Source: JABDBK01 sp964453575 (GTDB lineage Bacteria; Pseudomonadota; Gammaproteobacteria; DSM-16500). Taken from it: a stretch of 24,491 bases of DNA. The notes beneath the pieces were generated by a model. It was given only the letters and a program-made list of their open reading frames with translations. It was not told where the DNA came from and did no database searches. Below, in pieces: positions 22,073-24,491 of the stretch (position 1 is its first letter; each line of letters starts with the position of its first letter). The position numbers were made by a program, and so were the translations under genes. Location of the stretch: the NCBI GenBank assembly GCA_964453575.1, contig CAYVRW010000028.1:1-24491 (forward strand). Direction: 5' to 3'.

Positions 22073-23134
22073 CTAATTTACGAAAATTTTCGCAAGATAA
22101 CGCCTAACCAAACTTTCATTATAAAAATCAGCAATGATTTTACTCGCCTCAGTCACGGCTAGCTGATGTTCAATATAAGTATCTGAAAACAGATGCGACC
22201 CATCACCACGTGCAACATAATACAAATAAGAAGTATTGTCAGGATGCACAGCTGCCATGATCGAATCAAAACCAGGCATAGCAATGGCTGTTGGCGGCAA
22301 TCCTTTATGCACATAAGTATTATAAGGTGTATTTTCTAATAAATCTTCTCTACGAATTTTACCGGTATAACGTAAACCCATGCCATAAATAACCGTGGGA
22401 TCCACTTGCAATAACATATCTTTTTTTAATCGATTCATCAAAACACCAGCAATAAGAGGACGTTCGGTTTTCAAATAAGCTTCTTTCTCAATGAGGGAAG
22501 CGACAATGAGCACTTCACCAGGATTTTTATAAGGCAGGTTCATTGGGCGTGATTTCCATACCTCCGATAACTTTGTTTGCATTGCTTGAAAAGCACGTTT
22601 AAGTACAACAATATCCATGGTACCCGGCGCAAAATAATAAGTATCAGGATAAAATTGACCTTCAGGCATCACCCCGGGCTGATGCAAATAAGCCATAATT
22701 TCTTGGTCGGTTTTTTGTTCCATCGTGTGCTGCAAATCGTTTTCTTGCAGCATGGCATGCCTTATATCTCTAAAACTCCAGCCAGGAATAATGGTAAATG
22801 CATGATAAACCAAACCTGAGCCCGTTGACATTTGCTGCAGCATGCTAGAAGGCGTAGAACCTTTTGGAAATAAATATTCACCTGCTTTTAATTTGGGAGC
22901 ATCACCGCGGTAACGCATTAATAACTTCATGTAAAAAGGATGATGAACAATGCCCTGAAGAGAAAGATCATTGATCACAGCCTTGAGAGAATCACCAGGT
23001 TTTACAGTATATCTATAACCTTGCTCATCATGGATAAGTGAAGAATATAAAAAATGAATCCACATGACAGCAAATACTAAGCTCAGTATGAGAAATGTTA
23101 TTAAAACAGGCTTAACTATTTGTCGTCTAGTCAT
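22073..23134 (-). CDS. mltG: Endolytic peptidoglycan transglycosylase MltG (YceG)
   Basis: MltG cleaves nascent peptidoglycan strands and acts as a chain terminator at the inner membrane. The 353 residues contain one N-terminal membrane helix (about 8-30), a LysM-like subdomain starting YTVKPGDSLKAVINDLSLQG, and the YceG catalytic domain: FYPDTYYFAPGT, the likely catalytic Glu216 in ASLIEKEA, NRLKKDMLLQVDPTVIYG, and TPYNTYVHKGLPPTAIAMPG near the end. The start overlaps fabF by 8 nt (ATGACTAG). In E. coli pabC lies between fabF and mltG; here it is absent. Confidence 0.95.
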   Translation of the reverse strand: MTRRQIVKPVLITFLILSLVFAVMWIHFLYSSLIHDEQGYRYTVKPGDSLKAVINDLSLQGIVHHPFYMKLLMRYRGDAPKLKAGEYLFPKGSTPSSMLQQMSTGSGLVYHAFTIIPGWSFRDIRHAMLQENDLQHTMEQKTDQEIMAYLHQPGVMPEGQFYPDTYYFAPGTMDIVVLKRAFQAMQTKLSEVWKSRPMNLPYKNPGEVLIVASLIEKEAYLKTERPLIAGVLMNRLKKDMLLQVDPTVIYGMGLRYTGKIRREDLLENTPYNTYVHKGLPPTAIAMPGFDSIMAAVHPDNTSYLYYVARGDGSHLFSDTYIEHQLAVTEASKIIADFYNESLVRRYLAKIFVN

Positions 23135-24377
23135 GTTCCTTTATACGTCGAAACAATAAACTACCATTTGTTCCGCCGAACCCGAATGAATTAGACAATG
23201 CAACATCGATAAGCATGTGTTGCGATTTATGTGGAACAAAATTTAAATCACAACCTTCGCTGGGATTATCAAGATTGATGGTGGGTGGTGCCATTTGATC
23301 TCGAATAGCTAAAATACTAAAAATAGCCTCAACAGCCCCAGCCGCACCTAACAAATGACCAATCATAGATTTGGTCGAACTAACTGCTAGTTTATAAGCA
23401 TGATCACCAAAACTACGTTTAATAGCCAATACTTCTAACTCATCGCCTACAGGTGTTGAAGTACCATGTGCATTAATGTAATGCACGTCTTCTGGCTTCA
23501 TCCCGGCATCTTTCAATGCATTATTCATGGCGTTTGCTGCACCTAAACCTTCCATATGAGGTGTGGTAATATGCGATGCATCAGCACTCATACCAAAACC
23601 TACTAATTCAGCATAAATCTTGGCACCGCGCTTTTTAGCATGTTCATAATTTTCGAGCACAATGATACCCGCACCGTCGCCTAATACAAAACCATCCCTA
23701 TCTTTGTCCCACGGGCGACTTGCTTTTTCCGGTGCATCATTTCTTGTAGAGAGCGCACGCATGGACGCAAATCCTGCAATGCCCAATTTTGTAGTGGCCA
23801 TTTCAGAACCGCCAGCAAGCATAACATCCGCTTCGCCATAGGCGATCGATCGTGCTGCTAAACCGATATTATGGGTACCTGTTGTACATGCTGTCACAAC
23901 GGCAATATTCGGTCCTCGCAAGCCATACATAATCGAAACATTACCTGCAATCATATTTATAATAGCAGATGTAATAAAAAACGGTGAAACCTTACGCGGA
24001 CCTGATTCTACGAGAGTCGAATGCGCTTTTTCTATCATGGGTAAGCCGCCAATTCCTGAACCAATGGCGACTCCTATTCGATCTGCATTTTCTTCAGTGA
24101 CCACAATACCTGAATCTTTAAATGCTTGAACAGCAGCAGCAATCCCGAACTGTATAAACATATCGCGTTTACGTGCGTCTTTCTCTGACATATAAGCCAA
24201 AGGGTCGAAATTTTTAACCGTGGCACAAATACGTGCGCTAAGATCAGAAGCATCAAAATGCTCAATCACACGCACGCCGCTTTCCCCGGCTAAAATAGCT
24301 TTCCAGGTGGCATCTACGGTGAGCCCAACTGGCGTCACCATGCCTAAACCTGTCACAACTACACGCTGCTTATTCAA
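23127..24377 (-). CDS. fabF: 3-oxoacyl-[ACP] synthase II (FabF)
   Basis: Beta-ketoacyl-ACP synthase II condenses malonyl-ACP with a growing acyl chain in fatty-acid elongation. The 416-residue product carries the thiolase-fold triad: nucleophile Cys164 in VTACTTGTHN, His in NAHGTSTPVGD and His in GHLLGAAGAVE; the C-terminal SNSFGFGGTNGSL is typical. The start is a TTG, chosen because AAAGGAG lies 6 nt upstream and NKQRVVVTGLGMVTPVG matches the family N-terminus. An in-frame ATG further upstream lies within acpP and would add 37 foreign residues. It follows acpP by 28 bp, the usual order. Confidence 0.95.
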   Translation of the reverse strand: MNKQRVVVTGLGMVTPVGLTVDATWKAILAGESGVRVIEHFDASDLSARICATVKNFDPLAYMSEKDARKRDMFIQFGIAAAVQAFKDSGIVVTEENADRIGVAIGSGIGGLPMIEKAHSTLVESGPRKVSPFFITSAIINMIAGNVSIMYGLRGPNIAVVTACTTGTHNIGLAARSIAYGEADVMLAGGSEMATTKLGIAGFASMRALSTRNDAPEKASRPWDKDRDGFVLGDGAGIIVLENYEHAKKRGAKIYAELVGFGMSADASHITTPHMEGLGAANAMNNALKDAGMKPEDVHYINAHGTSTPVGDELEVLAIKRSFGDHAYKLAVSSTKSMIGHLLGAAGAVEAIFSILAIRDQMAPPTINLDNPSEGCDLNFVPHKSQHMLIDVALSNSFGFGGTNGSLLFRRIKEHD

Positions 24378-24405
24378 AACGGGCTCCTTTAAACTTTCAA
24401 TAACA

Positions 24406-24491
24406 CTATTCTTTGCTATGCGCACCCATGTGAGCATTAATATAATCGATAGCTTGTTGAATAGTAGTGATTTTTTCTGCATCTTCATCAG
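24406..24491 (-). CDS. acpP: Acyl carrier protein, C-terminal part (cut by window end)
   Basis: The last 27 codons of AcpP, the phosphopantetheine-carrying acyl shuttle of fatty-acid synthesis. They read DEDAEKITTIQQAIDYIN then AHMGAHSKE and stop, matching helix IV and the tail of AcpP (E. coli: [22 protein letters not shown]). The DSL serine and the start lie outside the window. It is directly upstream of fabF, which confirms the identity. Confidence 0.93.
   Translation of the reverse strand, partial: DEDAEKITTIQQAIDYINAHMGAHSKE

Noticed and set aside
24378..24488. fabF starting at an upstream ATG with 37 extra residues.
   Set aside because: That stretch is the acpP coding end in another frame; the TTG with AAAGGAG fits the family N-terminus.

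Overview
The window looks like a piece of an AT-rich gammaproteobacterial chromosome. A ZipA homologue and the gene order acpP-fabF-mltG-tmk-holB-tatD point to Gammaproteobacteria. An Smc-type condensin instead of MukB, together with the low GC, suits Legionellales (Legionella/Coxiella relatives). That placement is inference; no rRNA or other phylogenetic marker is present.

Left core block (1-7882). On the minus strand lies smc-zipA-ligA (condensin, divisome anchor, NAD-dependent DNA ligase), read from one recognisable sigma70-type promoter. Divergent from it is a two-gene signalling unit: a membrane histidine kinase and a receiver-only response regulator.

Accessory block (about 8000-15280). 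It starts after a perfect hairpin at 8001-8030. It holds a cluster of toxin-antitoxin genes in different states of decay: an orphan MqsA/HigA-like regulator under a palindrome-covered promoter, an intact VapBC-type pair, a Phd-like antitoxin whose VapC toxin is cut down to its last ~30 codons, and a HicB antitoxin whose HicA toxin is cut down to its two ends. Then come two cassettes with matching 5' and 3' flanks (10657-11819) that carry different small charged proteins. The 3' flank is a copy of the last codons of the neighbouring terpene synthase gene. Last comes a compact terpenoid-type locus: a class I terpene synthase, divergently transcribed from a 2-oxoglutarate/Fe(II) oxygenase plus a membrane-anchored cytochrome P450. 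This is the best candidate for an undescribed system: a small cyclise-then-oxidise pathway.

Right core block (15275-24491, all minus strand). In transcription order: acpP (3' end only), fabF, mltG, tmk, holB, tatD, lolC/E, lolD, comEC. These cover fatty-acid elongation, peptidoglycan chain termination, dTMP synthesis, DNA polymerase III clamp loading, a TatD-type nuclease, lipoprotein export and DNA uptake. Most junctions overlap by 4-14 nt. Two palindromic elements interrupt the run: a 175-bp MITE-like hairpin flanked by TA between tatD and lolC, which now supplies the tatD stop codon and the lolC ribosome-binding site, and a smaller hairpin between lolD and comEC. No tRNA, rRNA or CRISPR array was seen, and no gene-free stretch exceeds about 260 bases.
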